Assembly (NCBI RefSeq): GCF_003208215.1 | Contig: NZ_QKLW01000010.1 | Span: 62,001-126,000, forward strand | Direction of reading: 5' to 3' | DNA: 64,000 nt | Source: Marinomonas alcarazii | Lineage (GTDB): Bacteria; Pseudomonadota; Gammaproteobacteria; Pseudomonadales; Marinomonadaceae | Shown here: positions 51,571-60,795 of the stretch, in pieces | Position numbering within the stretch: position 1 is the stretch's first letter | How the letters are laid out: every line of letters starts with the position of its first letter | Translations under genes and position numbers: made by a program | Notes under the pieces: generated by a model | Told to the model about the DNA's origin: nothing | Seen by the model: only the letters and a program-made list of their open reading frames with translations | Database searches by the model: none

Positions 51571-52349
51571 CACAAGGTTCCATTAGTGCGATCTAACAAG
51601 GCAGAATAATCACCGTGCTGTGATCTGAAAACCGAAATCCACAATAACGTGGCCGCCACAACAGCTATCGGCATCATAAATAAATTTAAAAACGGAATGG
51701 TCAAAGACACCATAACAATCCCGCCAAACGTCCAGCATAATAAAGGCTTGGCACGTAATGCCATTCTCATATCGTGGAATTTCACTTTATTATTATCAAA
51801 CGCATAATCCATATATTGCAAAGACAGCATCCAAGCCGAGAATAACAACAGTAATACAGGCGCTATAACATTAACAATAGGAATAAAAGACAATAACAGC
51901 AACAGAACAAAGCGAGGTAAAAAGTACAGTATTTTCTGACACTCACGCTGCAAACTACGGCCAATTATGGACACAATAACACTGGTGTTAAGCGCCTCAT
52001 CAAAGACTTTACCTGTTTCTTTTTCTTCCACTTTTTCGGCCAGAAACGCCATAAAAGGCGCGGCTAAAATATTTACCCCAACCGAAAAACTGTAAAACAG
52101 CAACACACTAATAATGGCCCCAAAGATAATGTAAAACAGCCAATTTAGAAACGAGACCCACTCGGGCAAATAGCTCATAGCGGAGTCCATTAAGGACTGA
52201 AAATAACTAAAAGCCACCATATAAAGTAATCCCATCAGCACAAAATTTGCCAGCAGTGGAACCAATATAAACACTCTTAACTCTTTTGACAGAACCAAAG
52301 GGAATGCTTTTAAAAAAGCCCCTGCGGCTTTAAATGGATGAGTAATCAC
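51570..52349 (-). CDS. cysZ: CysZ sulfate permease (EI24/DUF540 family)
   Basis: 259 residues with several membrane helices. It matches CysZ along its length: the opening region with LSKELRVFILVPLLANFVLMG, then ILAAPFMAFLAEKVEEKETG, FLPRFVLLLLLSFIPIVNVIAPVLLLLFSAWMLSLQYMDYAFDN and HDMRMALR. CysZ is an inner-membrane sulfate uptake channel feeding cysteine synthesis. No other cys gene is nearby; it is instead coupled to the response regulator by a shared base at stop and start, an unusual pairing. Confidence 0.9.
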   Translation of the reverse strand: MITHPFKAAGAFLKAFPLVLSKELRVFILVPLLANFVLMGLLYMVAFSYFQSLMDSAMSYLPEWVSFLNWLFYIIFGAIISVLLFYSFSVGVNILAAPFMAFLAEKVEEKETGKVFDEALNTSVIVSIIGRSLQRECQKILYFLPRFVLLLLLSFIPIVNVIAPVLLLLFSAWMLSLQYMDYAFDNNKVKFHDMRMALRAKPLLCWTFGGIVMVSLTIPFLNLFMMPIAVVAATLLWISVFRSQHGDYSALLDRTNGTL

Positions 52350-52667
52350 GATGGCGAACTAACCTTTCATCTAATTTATTTAAAGAGCCACAGAGTACCA
52401 CGAGGGCTTTCGTGGCTCCACAATGCTGTTAGCAATAAGCTCAACCCTTATAGCATTCAAGCCCCTTTTACATTTCGAGCCTCGTTTCCATAACGATTAT
52501 CCAAAATTTACATTTATTAGACGTATGGGCTGATACGCAATTTCGATTGTGACCTTTTGTAAATTGGTGAACTATGCAACCTTAAGACGACTATTCACCA
52601 GTGCTGGTAAGCGTCTAACTATAAAAAAGCACTCAAAAGTTAACTAACAATATAGGGACACATTCCA
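52350..52667. other. Non-coding region between cysZ and oppA
   Basis: This gap carries the divergent promoters of cysZ and the opp operon. I see no gene, no clear terminator and no repeat beyond a short CCAGTGCTGG palindrome near 52600. Confidence 0.4.
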
Positions 52668-54278
52668 ATGAAAAAGACATTGCTCGCCAGTGCCATCATG
52701 GCTACTTCTCTTTTCGCTCTGCAAGCTCAGGCTGCAGAGGTACCCGCTGGCGTCGAATTAGCCGCTAAACAAGAATTGGTTCGTGGTGGTGGTTCAGAGC
52801 CTAGCACCATGGACCCACAAAAAATGGAAGGTACGCCAGCTTCTATTCGCTCAAAAGATCTTTTTGAAGGTTTGTATAACCAAGATGGCGATGGCAACCA
52901 AATTCCTGGTGTAGCTGAAAGCTACGATGTAAACGCAGACAACACGCAATACACTTTCCACCTACGTAAAGATGCAAAATGGTCTAACGGTGACCCTGTA
53001 ACAGCCGAAGATTTTGTTTACGCTTTCACACGTGCTGTAGACCCTAAATTGGCGTCTCCATACGCATGGTTCATGGAAATTCCTGCGATTACAAACGCAT
53101 CGAAAATCATTGCTGGTGAAGCGGATCCTTCCACTCTTGGCGTCAAAGCACTAGACGACCACACATTCCAAGTATCACTTGAGCGCCCTGTGCCTTACTT
53201 TGTGAAAATGACCTCTCACCAGACTATGTTCCCAGTACCTAAAAAAGTGGTCGAAAAATGGGGTGATGACTGGACGAAACCAGAACACATGGTGTCTAAC
53301 GGCGCGTACAAAATGGACGAGTGGATCGTCAACGAAAAAATGGTCTTCACTCGTAACAAACACTACTGGAATGACGCCAAAACCATCATCAACAAGGTTA
53401 CCTACTTACCAATTGAATCGCCTAACGCTGAGCTAAAACGCTTCCAAGCGGGTCAAATGGACCTTAGCTATGAGCTACCAAACGACCATTACAAGCAGCT
53501 TATGCGCGATATTCCAGACCAAGTTGTGGTTACGCCAAAGCTAGGTACTTACTACTATGACTTCAATAAAACGAAAGCGCCATACAACGACGTGCGCGTT
53601 CGTAAAGCCTTGTCTTATGCCATCGACCGTAACGTGATTGCAAAATATGTGACAGGCACAGGTGAACTACCTGCTTACTCTTTTACGCCAGAAGTTGTGA
53701 ATGATTTCACTCCAGCTACGCCTGAATACGCGACATGGACACAAAAAGAGCGTAATGAGAAAGCCAAAGAATTGTTAGAAGAAGCGGGCTATGGCAAAAA
53801 TAACCCACTGTCTTTCAGCTTGCTTTACAACACCAATGAGAACCACAAGAAAATCGCCATTGCGATTGCGTCCATGTGGAACAAAACCTTGGGTGTAAAC
53901 GTTACACTGGAAAACCAAGAGTGGAAAACGTACCTAGAATCGAAAAAACATCAACAATTTGATGTGGCTCGTGCTGGCTGGATCGGTGACTACAACGAAG
54001 CCTCTACCATGCTAGACCTTCTGACCACCACACACGGTAATAACGACGGTAAATACAGCAACCCTGAATACGACAAGTTATTGCACGACGCTCGTACCAT
54101 GCAGCACCCTGCGGCGAACTACAACAAAGCAGAAGAAATTGCCATTGAGCAAGACATGGCCGTTGCGCCGATTTATCAATACACAGAAAAACGTTTGGTA
54201 AAAAGCTACTTAGGCGGCTACATGCCAAACCCAGAAGACAACGTTTACGCGCGCGATATGTACATCATCAAGCACTAA
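52668..54278 (+). CDS. oppA: Oligopeptide ABC transporter, periplasmic binding protein
   Basis: 536 residues (E. coli OppA 543). Signal peptide MKKTLLASAIMATSLFALQAQA-AEVP. SBP_bac_5 family: SEPSTMDPQKMEGTPASIRSKDLFEGLYN, YTFHLRKDAKWSNGDPVTAEDFVYAFTRAVDPKLASPYAW and VRKALSYAIDRNVIAKYV are typical of OppA/MppA. It delivers oligopeptides to OppBC. Two strong hairpins separate it from oppB. Confidence 0.95.
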   Translation: MKKTLLASAIMATSLFALQAQAAEVPAGVELAAKQELVRGGGSEPSTMDPQKMEGTPASIRSKDLFEGLYNQDGDGNQIPGVAESYDVNADNTQYTFHLRKDAKWSNGDPVTAEDFVYAFTRAVDPKLASPYAWFMEIPAITNASKIIAGEADPSTLGVKALDDHTFQVSLERPVPYFVKMTSHQTMFPVPKKVVEKWGDDWTKPEHMVSNGAYKMDEWIVNEKMVFTRNKHYWNDAKTIINKVTYLPIESPNAELKRFQAGQMDLSYELPNDHYKQLMRDIPDQVVVTPKLGTYYYDFNKTKAPYNDVRVRKALSYAIDRNVIAKYVTGTGELPAYSFTPEVVNDFTPATPEYATWTQKERNEKAKELLEEAGYGKNNPLSFSLLYNTNENHKKIAIAIASMWNKTLGVNVTLENQEWKTYLESKKHQQFDVARAGWIGDYNEASTMLDLLTTTHGNNDGKYSNPEYDKLLHDARTMQHPAANYNKAEEIAIEQDMAVAPIYQYTEKRLVKSYLGGYMPNPEDNVYARDMYIIKH

Positions 54279-54296
54279 GCATTGCTTTTTAAATAA

Positions 54297-54361
54297 AAAG
54301 CACTTTGAAATGACAAAGTGCTTTGTATTAACACCATGCCCAGCGCTTTTGCGCTGGGCAT
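54297..54361 (+). terminator. Tandem hairpins between oppA and oppB
   Basis: First hairpin: 11-bp stem AAAGCACTTTG with its complement, loop AAATGA (54297-54324). Second: 11-bp stem ATGCCCAGCGC with its complement, loop TTTT (54336-54361). They are expected to limit read-through and protect the oppA message, giving excess binding protein. Confidence 0.8.
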
Positions 54362-54426
54362 CTCTTGAATTCCCTACAGGTTCCTAGAATTAGCCGTTAT
54401 TTATAACGCCTAATCCGGTAATTTTT

Positions 54427-55347
54427 ATGCTGACATTTATTTCAAAACGCATTTTAGAAGCCATTCCAACATTGTTGATTTTGATTACGGTTTCTTTCTT
54501 CCTAATGCACTCTGCTCCCGGCAGCCCATTTACCAGCGAACGCGCTTTACCACCCGAAGTGTTGGCAAACATTAACGCCAAATACCATTTGGATGAGCCG
54601 GTCATTAACCAATATTTTTACTATCTTGGCGGCTTGCTTCAAGGCGATCTTGGACCGTCTTTTCGCTACAAAGATTTCACCATCAATGAACTGATTGCAC
54701 AGAGTTTCCCTGTCTCTGCTGAGATTGGTATCTGGTCTTTTCTTGTCGCGTTGCTCATTGGTGTGGGTTGCGGAATTATCGCAGCACTGCGCCAGAACTC
54801 TTGGTTAGACTACAGTGTGATGGGCTTTGCTAACCTAGGTATCGTGTTACCAAATTTCGTTTTAGCACCTTTGTGTATCCTATTTTTCTCTATTTATAAC
54901 CATTGGCTGCCACCCGGCGGCTGGAATGGCGGCGCTTGGCCTTATCTGGTGATGCCGGTCATTGCCATGTCCACCAGCTACATTGCACAAATCGCACGTA
55001 TTACCCGTGGCAGCATGATTGAAACCATGCACTCCAACTTTATCCGTACCGCGCGAGCCAAAGGATTACCAAAGTATCGCATCATTTTTCAGCACGCTTT
55101 ACGCCCTGCAATGTTACCCGTTATTTCTTACCTTGGGCCTGCATTCGTCGGCATAGTGACAGGTTCTGTGATTGTCGACGTGTACTTTGGTACTGGCGGT
55201 ATTGGTCAGCACTTTATCAACGGCGCATTGAATCGCGACTATTCCATGGTCATGGGCGTCACCATTTTGGTGGGTACATTAACGATTCTATTCAATGCCA
55301 TCGTCGATATTTTGTACGCTGTTATTGATCCGAAAATCCGCTACTAA
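54427..55347 (+). CDS. oppB: Oligopeptide ABC transporter, permease OppB
   Basis: 306 residues, the E. coli length. Six membrane helices. MLTFISKRILEAIPTLLILITVSFFLMHSAPGSPF is the classic OppB/DppB opening. The EAA loop is RTARAKGLPKYRIIFQHALRPAMLPVISYLGP. It is followed 12 bp later by oppC. Confidence 0.95.
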   Translation: MLTFISKRILEAIPTLLILITVSFFLMHSAPGSPFTSERALPPEVLANINAKYHLDEPVINQYFYYLGGLLQGDLGPSFRYKDFTINELIAQSFPVSAEIGIWSFLVALLIGVGCGIIAALRQNSWLDYSVMGFANLGIVLPNFVLAPLCILFFSIYNHWLPPGGWNGGAWPYLVMPVIAMSTSYIAQIARITRGSMIETMHSNFIRTARAKGLPKYRIIFQHALRPAMLPVISYLGPAFVGIVTGSVIVDVYFGTGGIGQHFINGALNRDYSMVMGVTILVGTLTILFNAIVDILYAVIDPKIRY

Positions 55348-55359
55348 GGCCACGCAATT

Positions 55360-56286
55360 ATGATTACTACAAAAGACAAAGTTCAGGCCGTCGAACAATT
55401 CGCCGAAAAAGTGGTGGAAGTTGAAGGTCGCAGTTTATGGCAAGACGCTCGTCGTCGATTTTTTTCTAACCATGCCGCCGTCACTAGCTTGATAATTCTA
55501 GCGATTATTGCTGCTATCGCTCTAATTGGCCCCTTTTTAAGCCAATGGAATTACGATGATATCGACTGGGAAGCATTATCCGACATTTCCGTATTGGGTC
55601 GCCCAAATATAGAAAACGGTCACTATTTTGGCACCGACACCTTAGGCCGCGATATTTTTGTTCGCACCATGCAAGGTGGACAAATTTCCCTGTTGGTCGG
55701 CATCATGGGCAGTTTTGTGGCCATCATCATAGGCACACTTTACGGTGCAACCTCCGGCTACATTGGTGGACGTGTCGACAGTGTGATGATGCGCTTCTTG
55801 GAAATACTAAACTCTTTCCCTTTCATGTTCTTTGTGATCATTTTGATGACCCTATTTGGTCGTCATATCTTTTTGATCTTTGTCGCCATCGGTGCGATTT
55901 CATGGCTTGATATGGCGCGGATTGTTCGCGGTCAAACCTTGAGCCTGAAAAACAAAGAATACATAGAAGCGGCGTACGCTTGCGGCGTATCGACACCAAA
56001 AATCATTTTGCGCCACATTGTGCCAAATGTGCTCGGTATCGTTGTTGTTTACGCCACTTTGTTGGTACCAAATATGATTTTGTTAGAGTCCTTTATCAGC
56101 TTCTTAGGCCTTGGCGTGCAAGAACCCATGACCAGCTGGGGCGCGTTGATTTCTGAAGGCGCGCAGAACATGGAAATTGCGATCTGGCAATTGGCGTGGC
56201 CACTTGGTTTCCTAGTTGTGACTCTGTTTTGTTTTAACTTCCTCGGCGATGGCTTACGCGATGCGCTTGATCCAAAAGACCGCTAA
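55360..56286 (+). CDS. oppC: Oligopeptide ABC transporter, permease OppC
   Basis: 308 residues. A cytoplasmic N-terminal extension with SLWQDARRRFFSNHAAVTSLIIL precedes the first membrane helix, as in OppC. HYFGTDTLGRDIFVRTMQGGQISLLVGI and the EAA loop EAAYACGVSTPKIILRHIVPNVLG are conserved. Ends 9 bp before oppD. Confidence 0.95.
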   Translation: MITTKDKVQAVEQFAEKVVEVEGRSLWQDARRRFFSNHAAVTSLIILAIIAAIALIGPFLSQWNYDDIDWEALSDISVLGRPNIENGHYFGTDTLGRDIFVRTMQGGQISLLVGIMGSFVAIIIGTLYGATSGYIGGRVDSVMMRFLEILNSFPFMFFVIILMTLFGRHIFLIFVAIGAISWLDMARIVRGQTLSLKNKEYIEAAYACGVSTPKIILRHIVPNVLGIVVVYATLLVPNMILLESFISFLGLGVQEPMTSWGALISEGAQNMEIAIWQLAWPLGFLVVTLFCFNFLGDGLRDALDPKDR

Positions 56287-56295
56287 GGAGGCTTT

Positions 56296-57285
56296 ATGAG
56301 CTTATCAAGTAAAAAGAATTTATTAGAAGTAAATAACTTACGAGTGAATTTCAGAACGCCCGATGGTTTTGTAACCGCGGTGAATGATCTGAATTTTACC
56401 TTGGCACAAGGCGAAACCCTCGGCATCGTAGGCGAATCTGGTTCAGGTAAAAGCCAAACCGCATTTGCACTAATGGGTTTATTGGCTGGTAATGGTGTAA
56501 TCGAAGGGGAAGCACGCTTTAACGAGCAAAACATTCTTACCCTGAATGAAAAGGCCATGAACCGCATTCGTTCCAAAGAAATTGCGATGATTTTCCAAGA
56601 TCCAATGACCTCATTGAATCCTTACATGAAAGTCGGCAAGCAGCTGATGGAAGTTTTGATGCTGCACAAAGGCATGAGCAAAGCCGAAGCGTTTGAAGCA
56701 TCCGTGAAGATGCTCGACGCGGTAAAAATGCCCGAAGCGCGCAAACGCATGAACATGTACCCACACGAATTTTCTGGTGGCATGAGACAGCGTGTGATGA
56801 TCGCTATGGCATTATTGTGCCAACCTAAGCTTCTGATCGCAGATGAACCAACCACAGCTCTAGACGTCACCGTACAGGCTCAGATCTTAACCTTGCTGAA
56901 CGAGTTAAAAGACGACTTCAACACCTCTATCATCATGATTACTCATGATTTGGGTGTCGTAGCGGGTTTATGCGACAAAGTACTGGTGATGTACGCGGGT
57001 CAAACCATGGAATACGGCACCGCTGAAGATGTGTTTTACCGTCCAACACATCCATACACTCAAGGTTTGCTTAAAGCGATTCCACGTCTCGATAGTAATG
57101 ACGAAAAGCTCTCCACCATTCCGGGCAATCCACCCAACTTGCTGCATATGCCGTCAGGCTGTCCATTCCAAGCACGCTGTGAATTTGCTAAAGAGCGCTG
57201 CGGAGAAAGCATGCCACTGCTAGAAGAGTATGCACCGGGTCAACTACGAGCTTGTCATAAATCCGTTGATGGATGGGTCGCCTAA
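56296..57285 (+). CDS. oppD: Oligopeptide ABC transporter, ATP-binding protein OppD
   Basis: 329 residues. Walker A GESGSGKSQTAF, signature FSGGMRQRVMIAMAL, Walker B LLIADEPTTALDV, H-loop MITHDLGVV. The C-terminal oligopeptide-transporter extension has the cysteines of a likely iron-sulfur or metal site, in SGCPFQARCEFAKERC and later RACH. Its stop shares one base with the oppF start. Confidence 0.95.
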   Translation: MSLSSKKNLLEVNNLRVNFRTPDGFVTAVNDLNFTLAQGETLGIVGESGSGKSQTAFALMGLLAGNGVIEGEARFNEQNILTLNEKAMNRIRSKEIAMIFQDPMTSLNPYMKVGKQLMEVLMLHKGMSKAEAFEASVKMLDAVKMPEARKRMNMYPHEFSGGMRQRVMIAMALLCQPKLLIADEPTTALDVTVQAQILTLLNELKDDFNTSIIMITHDLGVVAGLCDKVLVMYAGQTMEYGTAEDVFYRPTHPYTQGLLKAIPRLDSNDEKLSTIPGNPPNLLHMPSGCPFQARCEFAKERCGESMPLLEEYAPGQLRACHKSVDGWVA

Positions 57286-58286
57286 TGAACACTGCAAACA
57301 ACATTTTAATGGAAGTGAATAACTTAAAAGTTCACTTCAACATCAAATCAGACAATGCATGGCCATGGGAAAAAGGCCAAGCATTAAAAGCCGTGGACGG
57401 CGTAAACCTTACCATTTACGAAGGCGAAACCTTAGGGGTCGTGGGTGAATCAGGTTGTGGTAAATCCACCTTGGCGCGCGCGTTATTACGACTTGTGCCC
57501 ATTACCGAAGGCAATGTCGTTTGGCTAGGGCAAGATCTAACGGACTTAGACAAAAAACAAATGCGCAGCAAACGCCAAGAGCTGCAAATGATCTTTCAGG
57601 ATCCGTTGGCGTCCCTTGATCCGCGTATGACTGTGGGCGATATCATCGCAGAACCACTAAAAACCTTCCGCCCGGAATTATCTAAGGAAGAAGTAAAGGC
57701 ACAAGTCCGCGCCATGATGGATCGCGTGGGCTTATTACCAAACGTGATCAACCGCTACCCACACGAGTTTTCTGGCGGACAATGTCAGCGTATCGGTATT
57801 GCTCGTGCTTTGATTCTTAAACCTAAATTGGTCGTCTGCGATGAACCGGTTTCGGCGTTAGACGTATCTATTCAAGCGCAAGTCGTTAACCTACTAAAAG
57901 AACTACAAGCCGAAATGGGCTTGTCTTTGGTGTTTATTGCACATGATTTGAGTGTGGTAAAACACATTTCAGATCGTGTATTGGTGATGTACTTGGGGAA
58001 CGCGGTGGAACTCGCTAGCAAACGCTCCTTGTATGAGAACCCACAACACCCTTATACCAAAGCCTTGTTGTCTGCAGTGCCAGTACCGGACCCAAGAGCG
58101 GAACGGGGTAAGAAAATTCAGTTGTTAACGGGTGACTTACCTTCTCCTATTAGCCCGCCTTCTGGCTGTGTTTTCCGCACGCGTTGCCCTCATGCTAACG
58201 AAGGTTGTGCGCAGCAAAAGCCCATTCTGCAAGCTATCTCTTCAGAGCATCAGGTTGGCTGTTCACGTCTGGCTGAATTACCTTAA
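57285..58286 (+). CDS. oppF: Oligopeptide ABC transporter, ATP-binding protein OppF
   Basis: 333 residues from ATG 57285 (MNTANNILMEVNNLK), sharing a base with the oppD stop (TAATG); an ATG four codons earlier is unlikely. Walker A GESGCGKST, signature FSGGQCQRIGIARAL (the second Q-position residue is C instead of the usual R/Q), Walker B LVVCDEPVSALDV. The C-terminal extension has SGCVFRTRCPHANEGC. It pairs with OppD as a heterodimeric ATPase. Last gene of the operon. Confidence 0.95.
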   Translation: MNTANNILMEVNNLKVHFNIKSDNAWPWEKGQALKAVDGVNLTIYEGETLGVVGESGCGKSTLARALLRLVPITEGNVVWLGQDLTDLDKKQMRSKRQELQMIFQDPLASLDPRMTVGDIIAEPLKTFRPELSKEEVKAQVRAMMDRVGLLPNVINRYPHEFSGGQCQRIGIARALILKPKLVVCDEPVSALDVSIQAQVVNLLKELQAEMGLSLVFIAHDLSVVKHISDRVLVMYLGNAVELASKRSLYENPQHPYTKALLSAVPVPDPRAERGKKIQLLTGDLPSPISPPSGCVFRTRCPHANEGCAQQKPILQAISSEHQVGCSRLAELP

Positions 58287-58313
58287 AGATCAGCCTCAGC
58301 CCTTTAGGTTCAT

Positions 58314-58353
58314 CCTCTAAACCCTTTTGACGTTAATCGAAACGGTTTAGAGG
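58314..58353 (+). terminator. Hairpin after the opp operon
   Basis: 10-bp stem CCTCTAAACC with its complement and a 20-nt loop, 28 bp after oppF. There is no clear T-run, so it is a weak candidate. Confidence 0.45.
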
Positions 58354-58455
58354 AACAGAACTGTAATATTCTGTTACCTCTGACTGATTTTTACCCACAA
58401 GCTTACGGTTTTTGTCTATCATGGACTCTTTTACAGAATGACTTAGAGTTCCCGT

Positions 58456-58965
58456 ATGCGTTTATTGTCTTTTATATTCCTTGTTAGTGGTTTTTCCCTT
58501 GCTAGCTACGCTATTGCTGACAATATCCCTAGCTCCCCACAGGGCAGAATCGTTTTAACCGTATCTGGAACCGCCATTGCTGAAGACCAAGTAGGCTTTG
58601 ATATGGCGATGCTCGACGCCCTGCCTCAATATACGGTGACAACGCACACGCCTTGGACGCAAGGGCCGCATACTTATCGGGGTTTTTCTGCTGTGGATTT
58701 ATTAAACTACCTAGGCAGCAATGGAAACCTACTGCAGGTGACAGCACTTAACCAATATATGACCGAAATTCCCATCAGCGATTTTATCGACAAAGGGGCA
58801 ATTTTCGCTACACGCCAAGATGAAAGGTTGATTAACGTTCGCAGCCTAGGCCCCATTATGGTGATCTATCCATTTGATGAACACGAAGAGCTCAGGTCTG
58901 AAGAAATTTATGGCCGCTCTATTTGGCAAATTTCTCATATCAAATCCATCTTGTTGGTACAGTAA
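58456..58965 (+). CDS. Exported molybdopterin-oxidoreductase-like protein without cysteine
   Basis: 169 residues with a signal peptide (MRLLSFIFLVSGFSLASYAIA-DN). The mature part resembles the sulfite-oxidase-like molybdopterin domain in reduced form: TPWTQGPHTYRGFSAVDLLNYLG and MVIYPFDEHEELRSEEIYGRSIWQISHI. The whole protein contains no cysteine, so the Mo-ligating cysteine of true oxidoreductases is absent. Redox catalysis is unlikely; a ligand-sensing role is more plausible. The gene ends 3 bp before a sensor kinase gene and probably supplies its periplasmic partner. Confidence 0.75.
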   Translation: MRLLSFIFLVSGFSLASYAIADNIPSSPQGRIVLTVSGTAIAEDQVGFDMAMLDALPQYTVTTHTPWTQGPHTYRGFSAVDLLNYLGSNGNLLQVTALNQYMTEIPISDFIDKGAIFATRQDERLINVRSLGPIMVIYPFDEHEELRSEEIYGRSIWQISHIKSILLVQ

Positions 58966-58968
58966 ATA

Positions 58969-60795
58969 ATGCGCCTATTTCCAGAAAAAATGTGGCTATC
59001 CATCTTCAAACAATGGGTACTGTATGGTTTTATAATTTTCATCATAACGGTGAGTTTGGCTATTTTTAGTATCATCACATACACCAACGATGGTTCGAAA
59101 AACAACAGCCGACGTGTTTTTGAAAGCTCATTGTGGAACGCTTTGCAATTGCAGCTGCAATCCTATCGCTTTCTGAACTACCTTATTGAATTAGATCAAA
59201 AAGCGCCGTCATTAAATGGCGAGGCTTTTTTTCGGTACGATGTACTAATGAGCCGAGTGGATCTACTAAGAAAAGGCGAGATTGGTGAGCTGATCCGTAA
59301 TTTTGAAGGCGGTCGTACCACGCGATTGCTAAACATTATAAACGGTGAAATGGAATTACTGAGCTTTCAGTTATCGAAAATAGAGGCTGGCGACTACAGC
59401 TATCTGCCCACATTAGTGGAACGAATCAAAAGCATCGACACTCAGGTGAATGAGTTTGTCACACTGGTCAACAAAGGCAGCAACACATACATATCCGAAC
59501 AACATAAAACACTGCAAAAAAACCTAGATACCATTCAATTACTGTCGATGATACTTGTCGCGTGTTTACTTAGTCTCGCCTTTTTCGCCATGAAAGGATT
59601 GGTCCAGCTTAGACATGTTTTTAAACTCAACAATAACCTCAACGACAACATTAAAGCCGTTCACGAAGACAAAGCGCGCATGTTGACCTTTATCAATCAA
59701 GAAACACGAGCGCCTATCAACGCCATTTTGGGCATCGCCAGCACACTCAACAATACCGAGTCCCCTAAAAACACCGAAAACCTTGCTAAACACATTCAAG
59801 AGTCTGGCAACCAATTACTGCAGATTATCGAAATGCTCTCAGACTTGGCCTTGATTGATGCGAAAAAGCTGACCTTGGTGCCAACAATCGAGCCACTCAA
59901 AAGCAGCATTGAAGATTGCCTCTCTCTATTTGAGTCGCAAATGGCGCGTAAAAACCTGCAAAGCATTGTCTATATTGACCCAAACTTACCAGACTTTGTT
60001 TGTTTGGATCTCGTTCGAACCAAAGAGATCATAGTCGCGCTTTTGCAAAACGCCATTAACCATACACCAACAGGCAGCATCAGTTTGCAAGTTCGCCCTT
60101 CAGCGTCTGCCGCTCCGGTCATACCATTACCAGCAGGCACCAAAGAAGTGAGCGTCATGCAAATCGTTCTAAGGGATACAGGCCAAGGCATGGCGGACGA
60201 ACTGCAGCAAAACCTTAGAATTAACCCATCTTTACCGATGCAACAAGAAGGCCCTCTACCAAGCAAAGTTGGCTTGAGTTTGGCACTTTGTCACAAGCTC
60301 GTATATTTAATGAAAGGGGAAATGCATTTCTCATGTGCGCCACAAAAAGGCTGTGAGTTTTGGGTCGATATCCCGTTTTATATTACCGATTCAGCACCGA
60401 CACTAAAACAACACAAGCCACCACAGTGCCCAGACAACACACAGGCCCTTCTCATCGAGACAGACGCTCAACTCGCAAAAATCATCAGCTTACAACTGGC
60501 GACCATGAACATCAGTGTTAGTGTCTCAAAAGATGGCAGCATGCAAGACAATAGACACTGTAACCTAGTCATTTTAGGCAATACAGCAAACTTTGAGCGA
60601 GATGGTCAAGATGCCCTGCAGCAATGGAAAAATAGATCCTGCCCTGTCATAAGCTACCAACCTCTTGCTATTAATAACCCAGACTTTCAAGTCAAACCCT
60701 TGCATTTTCCAATCACGCAAAGCCAACTTGAAACACACATTGCCAAACTATTCGCCAACAAAAAGCCGTTCCAAGGGGCGACACAAAATGATTGA
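58969..60795 (+). CDS. Degenerate hybrid sensor kinase lacking the phospho-accepting histidine
   Basis: 608 residues. Membrane helices at ~16-38 and ~190-210 enclose a ~150-residue helical periplasmic sensor. The HisKA-like region reads TFINQETRAPINAILG: the usual SHE(L/T)RTP has Gln (Q244, codon CAA at 59698) instead of His. The ATPase domain still shows an N box (LLQNAINHTP), G1 (RDTGQGMADE) and a G2-like VGLSLALCHKLV. The C-terminal ~110 residues resemble a receiver (LLIETDAQLAKI ... KPLHFP), but the aspartate position reads LVILGN. Autophosphorylation by the classical route is not expected. An Hpt gene overlaps its 3' end by 8 bp. Confidence 0.85.
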   Translation: MRLFPEKMWLSIFKQWVLYGFIIFIITVSLAIFSIITYTNDGSKNNSRRVFESSLWNALQLQLQSYRFLNYLIELDQKAPSLNGEAFFRYDVLMSRVDLLRKGEIGELIRNFEGGRTTRLLNIINGEMELLSFQLSKIEAGDYSYLPTLVERIKSIDTQVNEFVTLVNKGSNTYISEQHKTLQKNLDTIQLLSMILVACLLSLAFFAMKGLVQLRHVFKLNNNLNDNIKAVHEDKARMLTFINQETRAPINAILGIASTLNNTESPKNTENLAKHIQESGNQLLQIIEMLSDLALIDAKKLTLVPTIEPLKSSIEDCLSLFESQMARKNLQSIVYIDPNLPDFVCLDLVRTKEIIVALLQNAINHTPTGSISLQVRPSASAAPVIPLPAGTKEVSVMQIVLRDTGQGMADELQQNLRINPSLPMQQEGPLPSKVGLSLALCHKLVYLMKGEMHFSCAPQKGCEFWVDIPFYITDSAPTLKQHKPPQCPDNTQALLIETDAQLAKIISLQLATMNISVSVSKDGSMQDNRHCNLVILGNTANFERDGQDALQQWKNRSCPVISYQPLAINNPDFQVKPLHFPITQSQLETHIAKLFANKKPFQGATQND

